Source of the DNA: Todiramphus chloris collaris
Lineage: Eukaryota; Chordata; Aves; Coraciiformes; Alcedinidae
DNA: 64,000 bases
Assembly (NCBI GenBank): GCA_025345505.1
Contig: JANVCC010000018.1
Location: forward strand, 4,015,749 to 4,079,748
Reading direction: 5' to 3'
The notes under the pieces are model-generated. The model saw only the letters and a program-made list of their open reading frames with translations. It was not told where the DNA came from and searched no databases. The translations under genes were made by a program, and so were the position numbers. Positions 24,891 through 38,562 of the stretch are shown piece after piece; position 1 is the first letter of the stretch, and each line of letters opens with the position of its first letter.

Positions 24891-27444
24891 TAGGGAAAAA
24901 GCAAAGCTTCCCTGCAATGGTTGATATTGCTACAAGAGTATGCTAAAAACTTTCTTCTTTTTTATTTCTTTTTTTTTTTTTAATGTAGACTACAAACATA
25001 TATGTAGACTACAAACTACTATATGCTGCACCTGGCAGATCTAGGGTTGTAGGTCAAAAATTACCTAGATCAAAAAAAAAAAAAAAAATCATTTGATGAA
25101 TGAAACATAAGGGGGCTCAATATTGAAGCGTTTACACAATATGCTAACCCCACATTTTTAGCCTTCTTTATCTTGAAATTATTTGAGGATTATCAGTATC
25201 TGAAGATTTGTGTTACATAAAGGAAAAATGTATTTACTCTTCTGAGAATAACTTGAATTGGTAAACAAAGAAAAAAAATAAAGAGTTTTAAGAGTAAGCA
25301 TTTTCAAAGATTAAGCTTATACAGAGTTTTATACAGAAAATAAAAATGCCACTTGGAGAAAGATCAATAGCTTTTGTAATGTTATACTTGATTTGGCTAT
25401 AAAGTACAGACATACAGGGAATTTTTATCATCTTTACCCACCTCTTACAGAACATACCATACATTCTGCAGTAACCATTAATCTGAACAAGTCTGCATAG
25501 CAAACTGGAGGCCTTTGATATAGTACTAGTGTTGAGTGCTCATGTGTTTAGTACAAAGTTACCAATATTAGATGAAAACAAGGTATTTTTCTGGCAGACC
25601 AAGATGGTCTCCATTTTAATGTATTTTAATAGATATAAATACTAAAAATAGTTTGGTTTTTTTCCTACAGTATTATTAACTCCATTCACCCCAATAAAGA
25701 GAGTGTAAGAACTTAAGAACATTAAAAATCTTAACTGTTACAGAACTGTTAAGGATCTACAACTGTAAAACGAAGGATGTAACATGAAAGGCAGCTGTGG
25801 ATGATGACAAATATTAATTAAAATAGAGGTGGGGTTTTTTATTTGTTTGTATTTTTTTTAATAATCATTTTTTGTTGTAGAAAATTGGTGATTTTCAGTC
25901 CAGGGACAAAAAATGGGATTCACTCAAACAGCTTAGACATCTTCAGTAGGCTAATTAGTCACAAGTCCCTTTATATTAAAAAAGGTATTAGGCACTCTTA
26001 GAGAGCAACTGTGTCCTAAAATAGATGTTTAAAATAAGTCAGATGAATCACATCTATGAATTTGTACAAAGTTCATCATCTGTGTACATCAGCAACAGAG
26101 CCTTAGGGACATGGGCTTAGATCTACAAGTCCACAGTACAGACATCCTCAGAAAAGCAAAATGAATCCTACTGTGAGGAGTGATGAGTGAAAACACCATC
26201 ACCAACAGGGCCAACTTCCATTTTAGGGCTAAGCAAAAGCCAAGACTGAAGAATGACTCAGTAAATTTGGTTCCTGCTCTGATCTCAATGCAATGCAACT
26301 ATATACAAAAGCAGCTTTGTACCCCGGGATTGTGTTAACTCCATTCATCTTCCTCAAAGTATGTAAAATGTAATCTAACAAAGTATGTGCAGATAAGTAG
26401 GGGGAAGGGAGCTGGCAAGACTATTTAAGATTATGTAAAAATTTCAAGGGAATTATGAAGAAAGAAATCAAATGGAATTGTACAGACAACAACAAAATGA
26501 ATGGAGTAATTCCCAGCAGTCATGATCTCATTGCTTAAGGAATAAATAAAACTGACCTCCTGATAGGGACTCACTGCCCCTGTAATACTTTGCCCCTGAA
26601 CATATGCAAAATCTACACATACTGTATTTATTTGAATCGGCTCCATATCGTATCCAAATTCCCTGTCTAAATTTATTACTGCTAGCCTGAAATGTGGAGC
26701 TGGAACCTGTAAACAAAACATTTCCATTTCATGGGATACCTTTGATTTCTGCAGGAAATTTTTTTTTTTTTTTCTGCTATAATAAGTTTCACCGTGAATT
26801 TTGTAAAACTATGTGTTAAATTTATAGCTATCTTCTACCAGTGCTTTCAAAAAACCATAAAATAATTTTGGATAAGCTATGCTACCAAACTTACAGTTAT
26901 GTGGGATTTATTACTATATTAAGACGACTGATCTTCCCTCACTTTTCTGGCTGAGGACACTGTAATGCCTTTCTGTGTTTTCCATCTGGTTGTATATCAA
27001 AAACTTTACATACCAGGTTAATATTGGGATACCTTCAAGACTTCTGGATAGCATTCTTCTGAACACTTACCCTGACTGTATTAATTCACAGATGAGGTTA
27101 ATATAAATAGCTTTAGCATCTCTAAAGTAGAAGTTTCAGTCATCAAAATAGTCATCACTCATTGTCTGGGAGATAAAAACAGCATAATGGGCCCTTCTGC
27201 ATGATGAGTTTTAATATTTTTTCTCTTATTTGCAACCCTCACACTCTATTTAATGACAAGACAATAATCAGACAAGCTCACTTGTAAGCAAAAGGAAAAT
27301 ACTGTAAGCCATGAGAAATTTTAAAAGTATTTCTTTTAGCTTTATGACTAGAGATAAGGATAGGTGGGTAAATAAAAGGACAGACAGCTTAGAAATGTGC
27401 ATTCATTTAATATTTAGGCTCTTTACTTAATATTCAGGCTCTTC

Positions 27445-27697
27445 TCAGTGATGTCCAGTGATAGGACAAGGAGGTCCCATGTAAACATAAGGAGAAACTT
27501 TTCCATGGTGAGGGTGACAGACACTGGAACAGGCTGCCCAGGGAGGTTGTGGAGTCTCCTTCTCTGGAGACGTTCAAAACCCTCCTGGACACGTTCCTGT
27601 GTGACCTAATCTAGGTGATCCCGCTCTGGCAGGGGGTTGGACTCGATGATCTCCAGAGGTCCTTTCCAACCTCTAACATTCTATGATTCTGTGATTA
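27445..27697 (+). mobile_element. CR1 LINE 3' fragment, well preserved
   Basis: CCAGTGATAGGACAAGGAGG, ACACTGGAACAGGCTGCCCA, GGGAGGTTGTGGAGTCTCCT, GGGTTGGACTCGATGATC and TCCAACCTCTAACATTCTAT, followed by GATTCTGTGAT: a near-consensus CR1 3' end. It is among the youngest-looking copies in the window. Confidence 0.93.
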
Positions 27698-29584
27698 TAT
27701 TGGATTCTATGCACAATTTTTGTAATTATTACATTATGTGTCATGTCAAAAAATCCTCAAGTAGCTCTCAACCTCATAATATTTTCCCCCATTGTTATTT
27801 GCAGGTAGCTCGGTTTTGAACCTAGCTGGTTAGAGGATCCAATCCTACTCCTACAGGTCTAAATGGAATGGCAGAAGGTGAAGGGAGTTGTTTCAACCCA
27901 AAGTTCACCAGCAGATTAATTCTAGATACAGTCAGCTTCAGTGAAACTCAATTCCCAGGCATATTCTATATATTCATACAACTACAGCATGTCCAGAATT
28001 ATTCTCTGGCCACAATTTGTTAAGCAATACATCCAGTAAAGGCAGATAAACTGAACAGCAGGTAAGTCTGGGAAGAGCTAGAGACCAGTCCTCTTGTTCA
28101 ATGGCTTTAAGTGGTAAATGCAAGCAAGAAAACAAACATAGTATTAAAAAAACTGCATCTTAAAAGCCTGTCCTGTTAATAGCCAGCATCAACATATGTT
28201 TCTGAAAGTACATTTGACTGTTACTTACGTTAAATGAGAAGTGAAGTAGGAGAAAGTCCTCAAGGGCATCATTATTATACTCTTTACATTGAAAAGAAAG
28301 GAAAGTGAACTCAAAGTATATGCTAATGAGCAATATCTGTGATAAAATTCATTATCCTGTATGGCATCTATCTGTAATTCATTTTAGTCAGGCCTGATGA
28401 CGGACATGTCCTGCTTAATAATACTCTGCAGCTCCACAGTGAAAGGAGGTGCATAAGAAGACTGAGACAAATTTTGCCTAGGAGAAACTTTAATAATTTA
28501 ATTTGTAATCTTATTTGTAAATATACTTCTGTCTTTTCCCTTACCCTTAATAAAACACACTTGTCTTATATTCATTATATTCATTATCAGTAGACCAGCC
28601 AATTCTGACAGTATCAGTCATTCTTTGTTTTATCTTTATATTACCATCCTGCACCAGAGATTTACAAGTACTACAATGCTATAGGTATATTTAAGCATCC
28701 TGGACAGGTGATGCTCTTTCACTCAGAGCAGAATGAAAAAAAGTTTATAATTAAAAAGGGGGGCTTTCAGTTGTTTTGTATCTTGAAAAATTATTAAAAA
28801 AAGAGAAAGCCCAACTTCCAATATAATAGCAGAAGGTACATGCACAAGTAAGGAATTCAAGAGACAGTATTTTTGCTATACCCACAAGTGATTTGGTGTG
28901 AATTACAGCAATCCACCTAATAAATCTGAATTCAGTCTTACAGTTTATAGTTGAAATCCCAGATCCATAGTGTCCCCAGCTAAGCTTTCGTTAACTTCAA
29001 TAGCTGTAGGATCTCACCCTACAGACATCTCTCCTAACTTAAAGCTGTACCTAGTGTAGATGGTGATCACCCTCTCATAAAAGGAAAGAGCAAAATCAGG
29101 CTCTCAAAATGAGACACAGACCCTAAAAGAGCCTTTTCTCCCTTTTCTCTATATGCTCCCACATGCAGATTAGAAATCCAACTTGGACTCTCTCTATAGA
29201 AGTATTTTGGAATTAGAACAGACCAGTATGGCTCCAGAGAGGAGAATTCCAGCTGCTGCATAGCCATTACAGCATTGTCTCTTGGGCCAGGACTCACTTT
29301 GTACAACATTGGGTTTTTAGTACAATTTAGTCACCCTTTAGAGGAAAGGCACTGACTGATCACACCTATTCCAGCTCTGGTAAAAGAATGTGTCACCTAT
29401 GGATGTGCCCTTCTCCCTGTAGACACAAGAAAGAGATTGCTGATAGAAATATGTGTCTGGTTTCCAGCTGAGAACTTCCCCCTTTCACCATACAAACACT
29501 TTGTTACTGCAGACTTGGAGAGCATAAACTATGGGATGCACCTAGCACGAGACACTCATCTGGTTTCGGAAAGGGAGGTCACTA
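27698..29584. other. SUPT3H intron, no recognised element
   Basis: AT-rich intron without long ORFs or recognised repeats. An 80-codon minus-strand frame at 29067-29309 shows no motif. Confidence 0.45.
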
Positions 29585-29725
29585 ATTGTCCCCCTGGAGG
29601 TATCTGATGCTTAGTGACACAGTTTAGTGGTGGACTTGGCTCTGCTGGCTTAACAGTTGGACTTGATGATCTTAAAGGTCTTTTCTAAGCTAAACAATTT
29701 TATGATTCCATGATTCATTAATTCA
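29585..29725 (+). mobile_element. CR1 LINE 3' tail fragment
   Basis: CAGTTTAGTGGTGGACTTGG and ACAGTTGGACTTGATGATCT, then TAAAGGTCTTTTCTAAGC and a tail of ATGATTCCATGATTC. This belongs to the CR1 subgroup with 'TTAGTGGTGGACTTGG'. Confidence 0.8.
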
Positions 29726-32700
29726 CATAACCTAGTAACTACAAAAATGAATAGAACAGTTCAGCTCGGCCATTTTCCATGAGAAGTCCAAATCTGGCTT
29801 TTACAATGAATTTGTTTAAGAAGTGTATTCATGAATGTCCATAATGAAAGCATTAAAATCCATTCATTAAAATTAAAACACATGATACTACAAGTATGCA
29901 GATGTGCTCCCTTGGCATGTAACTGGAGAGTGCACGGTTACTTGAATTGAATTTTCCTGTTAGAAAACTTTTTCTGTCCACTGTAATCGGACAGCAATAT
30001 AGAGTGGTATTCAAAAATGTATTCTTGCTTCCTTAACACAAGAATTGTGCATATAGACATTTCACGTTCAACTTGTGGCATTTATGCCACCGAGTCTAAT
30101 CCTGTGGTAAGATTTTTATTCTTTTGGAAAAGCCTTTCTAATTTGATAGTTGCAAGACATGGAACTCCAGACAAAAATCACATCACAAAATGCAGGGAAC
30201 AAGCAAGTCACACACTGAGTTAAAAAAGGAAATGCCTTCCTCAGTAAAACAGTGACCAGTATGCATTACCTATAAGCTGACAGTGTTTTTACAGAGACAG
30301 AGTATATTTCTCTTTAAGTTCAAAATAACTGATAAGAGAGAGACTCCCAACTTCCCAGACTGAATTTGGCTGCCTGCTGCCTATTGAATAACCCAGGCTT
30401 CCTGATCAGAAAAAAAACGTAACTTCAATATTCAAAACTCCTATCCAGGTTCTGCTACTGATATTCCATCTGAGCATGACCAAGCACAAATGAAGGCTGA
30501 ATTAATCATGTTTTAAGGCTTTCTCACCATTGTTGGAAAGCTTATGGGGTTATTTTCACTGATATTAATCACTGCAAATGTGTGTACCCAACTTGCACAG
30601 GCTCAGGGAGGAAAAAAAATGAAAAATCAAAATTGCACACTGTACCCAGTATGAAAAGTAAGGAAAAAAAATCACTGTTTAAATTGAAAGTCTTTGAACA
30701 AAAGCATTAAGATTTTTTTCTTTCTTCTAAGTTGGACCTCATCCGTGACACTAAGAACAGAATTTCACCCAGTGTGAATATTTACTTAGTCAAATGTTAC
30801 TGGCTGTGTAACACTTACTATGCAAAATCTTCTATGCTGCTATTCATTATTGCTTTTTAATTTCTTTAAATATGAAGAAATTTATCTTCATTGTAGCCTT
30901 AAGAGCACTACCATATATAAACATAAGAAATAGAATCATAAAAGATTATTTTTCCAAAGGCAGTTTAATTTCCAAATGAATATTACACAGACACACACAC
31001 TTTCTCTTTTCTCTTTCTAATGTTAGAGTGGAAAAGGAACATGTGAAGATTCTAGGACTTAACAAAATTATTTAACATTTAGAATTAAGTTAATTTGAAC
31101 CATCATCTAATTTGGTCAATTTGGAACAATCTATTTAGTTAGTCCTTACAGTATGCCTACTGATAAATAGACCACAAAATTATTAAGAGTTTGCAAAAAC
31201 CAAGCCAACATATGCTGTCATTAATTCAAAACAATCACCATCATCCAAAGCCATTACAGGAGTTCTCTTGTTAAACATCACCATTCCCTTCTCCAGAAAA
31301 AAAAAAAAAAAATTTAAAAAAAAGGTAATCTCAATAACTACATTTTTGAATTGCATAAAACCTTCACAGTAATACTTAAGTTACATTTTATTTTGCATAA
31401 GAAGTAGAAGGGAGACTTTTAGATTCAACTTTACCGATACATCATCTAAAAGCAGAGAATTCAAAATTTCAATTTGTGAACAAAATTTGCCAGATCTTGT
31501 TAGTTTGGCTAAGATGGGAGGAATGCTTCAAGACTCTCAAGACTAAAAGTCAAATCAATACTTACTGACTTGTGAAAAACTACGCAAGCATATGCTGGCA
31601 GCTTTCAGTATCTGAAATGTAAATGTTCTGTACTAGTAAAACCACAGGTTCTTAATAGTGACCTTGCAGTGAATTATATTTTAGCCAATAATAATCTCTG
31701 AATAATCTCAGCCATTTCTCAGCAAAACAAACAACAAAGTTGTTGTGGGGAGTCTTTTTGAATCATCATAGCTTACCTTTAACAGAAGAAACAGGCCCTA
31801 TAAATCTTAGTCTTTTGCTCTGCAGCACTGATTTTGCCCCTAACACCCATTAGTACTATAGACCCTTCAGGCATTTATTAAAAATGAGGTACCATCACAA
31901 TAGTTTTGATGGGATTTTTAAAATATTTTTTTTAATGGTGAGGTGAGGGGAAGGAGAGCAAAGAGCATCTACTGTGTATGGATTCATTACCATAAGCTTT
32001 ACTGATAGTTCGTCCTGTTTCCTAATGAAAGCAAAAAACCCCCACCGTGTCTCTATTAAAAAGCAATCAGATTTGGTATCCTGGTGACACTTTAAAGAGT
32101 ACATTATGTGGGAAAACAAAATAAACATTTACCCTGGCAAATGAAAGTGAATTTAGGTTTTGACATACTTGGCAGGAAGGTAGAATTATATTCATGTCAA
32201 GTATGCAGAAAAGCTAATATAATATTTAAATATTTGCTTAAGTAATATAGAATTTAAAACAACACATTAGAAGAAACATTTTTTGTGATTTTTTTTTTTT
32301 TTTTTAGTATAGGACATGCCATGAAAGTAATATGTTCAGCTGAAATTTCAGACTTCTACAGCCTTTGTTACACATTCCCTTCACTTGTAAAGTGGTAAAG
32401 AGTCTTCATCTTCTACTGACAAGTCTTTATTTATATTTCCAAGACAAAGGCAGTTCTTATGCTGATGGTTTAAACTGATAACGAATATATGCAGCTTTCC
32501 AAAGAACAACCCTTGAGAATCCAAATCTTACGAATATTGATGTAATGAGCTAATCTTAACAATATCTCAGCTAAATCCTACACCATTCTTCTCCTGTTCA
32601 ATATTACACATGTGCAATTATTTTAAAACTCCTTTGGTTTGCAACAAGACATAATTAAGTGAAGACAGATCTTTATATCGCTCAAAAAGCATCTAAATGC

Positions 32701-34132
32701 TTTATGTCAATGACCTCTGAAATTCTCAGCTCTATTTAATAATGTAGTACTAATTCATAAACTGAGCTGGATGCTTGACACTAGCTTTAGTTCCAAAAGT
32801 AATTATTTGAATGCACTGTCTAAATATGCAGGTGTTGCACTTTCAGTATAAAACTAAATTAACGTTAGCCACATATACTCATAAAAATAAAGTTTACTGG
32901 TGTATCAGAATTATGAATTATTATGAAGTTTGAGATACAGTATTCTGAATTACTAAGGATATTTTGAAACATTTATTTTCAGAAAAAGCTTTGCTTAATT
33001 TTATCTTGTTTGAAGAGATATGCATAATTAGAAAATATTTCAAAGCATTTCTTGATTGCCATAATAATACCACAGTAAATCAAAGCAACATCACTGTTTT
33101 TCAATGTAACTGTACATTGTAGAAATGTGTCATTTTAAAATCACTTGAAAAGAATTAATCTAAATGTAACCTGATTTGTACATTTAACTATGAACTATTA
33201 AACTAACTGCTCAGATACTCAGTTATTACAAATCAGCACAGCTGCTCTGAGTCCCATCATAAGAGAAAAGCCACTGTTTAGTTCAAATTAGCAATTAAAA
33301 ATGACATAAAGATTATTCAGACTGTAAGACAAAAACAAAAAGGACTAGTTTGGTGAATTTAACTTTCAATCTTAATTTGAGTGCCCAATACACAAATTCT
33401 TATGCTGCATTAATAATAGCTTTCAAACATAGTATTCATTCATCCAGCTTGTTATAAAAATAAAATTAACAAGAAACAATTCCCTGCACACATTCTTAAA
33501 ATTGCTTGTAATGAAATCAATACCTTGCAAATTGTTAGCACTGTTTAATACAACATGCAAAAATTTCAGTCACTTAAAAAAAGAGAAAAACAAGTAACAT
33601 TTTAAAATATAGCAATAATTACATTTTAAAAATTGTTATTCTTTTATTCCACAGTTGGTCAAAGTATTTTAAAAAGCAGAAAGCTTTAAATTCAAGAGCT
33701 TAGCATGAGATATCTCAGAATCCTACTACCAGGATAATCTCCTGAAAAGGAAGCCTCTAATTTGTGTTGAAAATTAGGTATAAAGATATTGAATATATGC
33801 CATAGTTCAAGTTGATACACTTATTGCTGGTCACTGACAGCTTTGTAAATTTAACCTGAAAATCAAAATAATTTCATTTTGGAAATGTCAAAATCTGTTC
33901 ACATTTCTAAGTATATCTCTCATTCTATTTAGATTTTCTTGGAGGTTCAGAATGACTGAAATAGAATGGTTAGGTGCTTTTTAGGGAGGTGGGGGGGTGG
34001 CAAGGTGAATCAATGATCTATGAAAAAGAAAGAAAAAAAATTAAAACCCACGTAGCCCTACTCACAGAACAACGAAAAATATGAATCAGTTCCAAATATT
34101 ATACTTAACAGTATAACAGAATCAGGATGTAT
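29726..34132. other. SUPT3H intron, no recognised element
   Basis: AT-rich intron. Poly-A (about 31300-31315) and a T17 run (about 32289-32305) are present. The 32700-33900 part is especially AT-rich with few repeats and may include conserved non-coding sequence, but nothing can be shown from one genome. Confidence 0.4.
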
Positions 34133-34207
34133 ATCACAGAATGTTAGGGTTTGGAAGGGATCTTGAAAGACCATCTAGTCCAATCCCCCTGCCAGAGCAG
34201 GATCATG
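34133..34207 (-). mobile_element. Short CR1 LINE 3' end
   Basis: CACAGAATGTTAGGGTTTGG, AAGGGATCTTGAAAGACCAT and CTAGTCCAATCCCCCTGCCA, then GAGCAGGATCA: the first ~75 bp of a reverse-oriented CR1 3' end, sharply truncated. Confidence 0.85.
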
Positions 34208-36522
34208 AACAATACGTTTAATAAAAATAATTCAAAGCACAACTTTGAAGATTTAAGTTTCTTTACAACTAAAGGCGCTTATAGTGTAGCAACACCAACA
34301 GTTTGGCACCAATTACTTGTTAGAAGGTGCTGTAGATTTTCATGCCATCATATACATTGTTGGAGAAAATTGAGTCTTTATTGGTGCTTGCTTGGCTTTC
34401 TCAGGGCTTCTGAATTTTTCTGACATTTTTAGAGTCAGATCTAGCATTTCACAAAGATGCCAATGTGTCTTCAGTATTTTTGTCTCCTTCTTTAAAATAC
34501 AGTTTGGGGGTAACAAGGACAGCAGACACAGCAGTCATCTCACTAATAGAATTCTTTAAATACTGGAACTCCACCCTTGAGGCACATCAAGAGTTAATTC
34601 CCATTTTAAGAAGGGTGTGATTAGTAGCTGGAAATCTGCCTGAGTTTAGTACATCTGAGGATGCTATTACAATTTTCAGATATAAAATAATTAGCTGATG
34701 ATATGAGCTGACAGCTAATACATCTACAATAAACATAAAAACCCCTATTTCCAAGCGGATGTAGAGTATGTGTTCCGTTTCTAAGCTGTTTGATATGGTC
34801 TGTGTAAGGAGCTAGGACTCAATACCAGATGCTCTGTGTTCTACAAGCTTCTTCTGCAGATGTCTGCAGCCTGAGAAAATCAACAGTGCTTTGAATAACA
34901 CTTCTAGTAAAAGCATCTTCTTGTCAGAGTCACTGTATGATATAGGATATGAATCCCACACAAGTGGATGAACTGATTTTAAATAATACCATCTGACAAT
35001 GGTAGAAAAAAATCTTAGTAGGTCTGACAAAGTCCTGGAAATGGCTGTTAGCCTTGGGAAATAAAATCCAGCCCTCTGACAGAGATTACCCGTCCTTCTT
35101 TTGTTTGATCAAATAGAAAATCAAATTTAATGACTGCTTCCGAAGTTCCAGAGGCAAAATTTCAACAGCACTTAACACTGCTACCAAGGAGTCCATATCT
35201 CTTCCCCTTACATGTGCTACTCAAAAGAAGAGTCTGTAAAAAGCGTTTAAGATTTGAGAATGAAAAATAGGCATTGTTCTTTATATTACTACTTTATATT
35301 GCTTTCTTGACATTCCTTTTATAGAGATTCCTTTTAGAGCACCAAAAATATCGTGTACATGATACAGAAACCATTATGGCAAAGAAATTCTAAAAACTTG
35401 TCACTACCTGCATACAAAAGTGAAAAGAGTTACATCTTACATCATAAATTCACACATTCAACTGAGAAGAATAATTTCTTTTTTCTCAAAAAGAAGCCTG
35501 TGGCCCCTCACTTGATAAACATATCACTGAATTAATGTAAATCACTTTCTAAAATTTATTCTCTATTCAAAATCGGTACTTTTTCTAGTGATATTGTTAA
35601 GGTTTAGTCTTTCATGAAAATTTAGGTCTACCTGTGGATGTACTTCGTCAAGCCAAAGTGTCAGCAATGCCCAATTTTTGCTAAGTTAGCTAAATGTGAA
35701 GAACAGATTATTAAAAGGGTCAAACGCTGATCTCACGAATATCTGTAAGGTTAAAATCTACATGTTCACCCCATGAGGACTTTATGTAATGCAGCAACCT
35801 GAAAATGAGAACTGTTAACTGTTTTCCATGAGTATCCAAACTAAAATAGGCTTTTCTGATTCAGTTAATGGAAAGTGTATCCTCAGCTTTAACCAAAGAT
35901 GATAGAACAAAATGGAAATAAAAAAAAGAGGAGACAAAATTTAAAGCTTGAGGGGCAAAATGTACAAATGGAAACACGCTACCTTGGGTAGAGTTAATAA
36001 ACTGTGCAGCTTATTACCCAGGGTGTTCTGTTAGGAACATTGTGGGTCCGCTTTCCAGTGGATTGGGTAAGGATGTATCTCCCTTTTTGCAACATGTAGA
36101 GCTTAATTATATTACTTTACAATTTCAACAGACACTTAAGATACTTAAAACTTGCTGCTTCTGATTCCATAGCTGTGACACATGTGTGAAGCTATCACTG
36201 AGTGCAATTTTGCACAGCAGCCAGACCATATTCTTACGGAAGAATACAGCAAGCAACGTTATAGATAAAATAAACCACAATGACTGAGACAAAATGAAAG
36301 ACAGAAAACCCTGTTCCTTGTATACATAAAACGTCTATTCCAGGAAATACCAGCAGTTACAGATTACAGAAAGTGCAGAAGCTGGAAAGTCCAATTATAT
36401 GCTACCTAGTTTTTTAAACAGTTTTTAGAAATTTGAGATGGTTTATCATCTATGTGTTTTATAAAGGCTCTTCTATTTCTATCCCACCTGCCATTTTAGT
36501 ATCTGAAATGGGAAACTTCAGT
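34208..36522. other. SUPT3H intron, no recognised element
   Basis: AT-rich intron. The 90-codon plus frame at 34151-34423 begins inside the CR1 fragment and has no known motif. Confidence 0.4.
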
Positions 36523-36905
36523 ACAGAATCACAGTACAGTAGAATAATTTACGCCAGAAAAAGTTTGGGACCTTTCCAGAGATCTCTAGTTTGACTCTCT
36601 GCTCAAAAGAGGTCCAGTTAGATCAAGTGTCTCAGGACCTTGACCAGCCAAGTTTGGAATATCTCTAGTTTGAGACTTCCTCAACCTCTATGGCCAACCA
36701 GTATCACTCTTTGATCAGAATTTTTTTTTTTTTTTAATTATTATTATTTACAGGTCCAAGTTCTGTCCTCTATCATGCACATTCAAACAAGGTCTGGCTC
36801 CATCCCCTCCATATCCTGCCACCAGTCAGTTGTAGACAGGAGTAAAATTTCCCTTCAGCTTCTTCTTTTTCAGGCTGAACAAGGTCTAGTCTCCCAGTCT
36901 TTTGT
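36523..36905 (-). mobile_element. Diverged CR1 LINE 3' fragment interrupted by a T-rich insert
   Basis: A reversed tail (CAGAATCACAGTACAG) and a degenerate 3' UTR are followed by a T-run plus ATTATTATT (about 36721-36749). The CR1 sequence then resumes with GGTCTGGCTCCATCCCCTCC and CTTTTTCAGGCTGAACAAGG. It is the most diverged of the full-pattern CR1 copies here. Confidence 0.7.
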
Positions 36906-36908
36906 CAG

Positions 36909-37440
36909 AGAATCATAGCATGTTTTTTGTTGGAAGGAACCTTTAATGGTTAACTAGTCCAACCCTCTGCAGTAAGAAGGGATATCTTCATCTAGAGCAG
37001 GTTGCTTAAAGCCCCATCTAACCTGACCTGGAATGTTTCCAGGGATGGGGCATTGACTACCTCTCTGGGCAACCAGTCACATGTCAGGTGCTCCAGTCCC
37101 CTAAACTCTTGGCAACCCTCTGCCAGACTTGCTTCAGTATATCAAAGTCCTTCGTGTACTTTGGAGCACAAAACTGGACATGGATTCCAGATGCTGTTTC
37201 ACAAGTGCCAGATAATGGGGAAGCATTATTCCCCTTGACCTGTTGTCTGACCTCTTGATAACAGAGCCCAGTGTGTGGTTGGCCCACATGCTGCACTGTT
37301 GCACGGGTTATTGAATCCCACATTTGCTTTTGTTGAACTTCACGAGGTTCCCATCATCTCATTTCTCCAATCTATCAAAAGGGTCCCTCTGAATGGCAGG
37401 ACAGCTTCCCAGAGATTTGGCTGCTCTGCTATCATGACTC
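36909..37440 (-). mobile_element. CR1 LINE 3' fragment, about 530 bp
   Basis: It starts GAGAATCATAGCATG and continues with TTGGAAGGAACCTTTAATGG, CTAGTCCAACCCTCTGCAGT and CTACCTCTCTGGGCAACCAG. Upstream CR1 material follows, including ATTATTCCCCTTGACCTG and GGTCCCTCTGAATGGCAGGA. It abuts the older CR1 in the same orientation, which suggests insertion at or within it. Confidence 0.85.
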
Positions 37441-38550
37441 AGTATTTACTTGCCATGCTATGAATTACTGCTTTTATAGTTTACAAGATTCAATAGCTTA
37501 TCTTGTCTGAGTTTAATTCATGAAGAGAAAGAAATGCTTAAATAAAATGTAGTACAATGGGAGGTACCTCCCCAAGTTAAGAGTTTTCTGATGCTCACTT
37601 TCATTGCTTGTATCTTAATTTACATGGAAAGCTGATAAAACTAAAATCACATTAACATGCATACTTTGCATGCTTCATTGTACTTATTTTCTTAATCTCA
37701 GTACTAAATCAATATCTCCTCTAAAAATCTGCCACAGGACCCTATGTTAGGGATAGTCTGTCAGATTACAAGTGTAGTCCTATCAGAATGGCCTTTGAAA
37801 CCAAAGATGCTGGTATTTCTAATATACTTCTTAATTCAATGGGAAGCAATATGTTTACTACTAGATTGTCATAGTGTCCGTCAACTTGATGTTAAGTTCA
37901 GAAGATCACTTGGCTTTCCTAATGACATCTAAACTCTAGGGTGAATGTAGGCGGGAAGGCTTGGCCCATGGTGGCTTTGAAAATGGCAATTAAAAATGAC
38001 AATGCTCGTACTTAGCAACTGGGTAATTTGTAATCAAATCTTGTGACATGCTAGCTTTTAGACTGGTACTTACTCAAAGGAAGATGATGATGCATAGACA
38101 GTGATTACTGAGTCAATCAAGTGATTCTTGATCTTTTGCTTAAGTGCTTGCGACAATGTTCGCATAATCCGATCTGAATTCCATCAAATATCATGGGTAA
38201 TATAGACCAGAAGCTATGAAAGTGACCTTGTTAATTCTGAGGAGAAAAACTGCACTAGTCCTGGTTAATCCTGCAGTCAGAAGTAAAGAGGCAAAACAAA
38301 ACCCCAAGTGAAGAACAAAAAGAGAAAAGCAAAGATCAAATATACGTAAGGAGGGACATAACAAATCTCCATTTAGCCCAGACTCCAACAGTAGCTAGCC
38401 ATGAAGGATTAGAAAATAGTATAACTACAAAACAAGTTAATAATCATTATTTTGTTGAATAGTCGTACAGCGTGTGGTGATCTGTGGCTCAAGCACTTCA
38501 TTAACCAAAATTCCTTAATGTCTTTGTATTCAATAGCCTTTAGTAGACTT

Positions 38551-38562
38551 CCCCCCCCCCCC
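38551..38562. repeat. Poly-C run
   Basis: Twelve consecutive C residues, isolated in AT-rich intron. It is likely length-variable and prone to sequencing error. Confidence 0.85.

Larger units (their letters stand above)
19868..27444. other. Left part of the 28.6-kb SUPT3H intron
   Basis: AT-rich intron holding the old CR1 fragments listed separately. It also has an AT-rich low-complexity patch of TAATTA-type words (about 20960-21055), an A17 run (25072-25088) and T-runs near 20438, 24969 and 26759. No exon or RNA gene was recognised. Confidence 0.5.
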
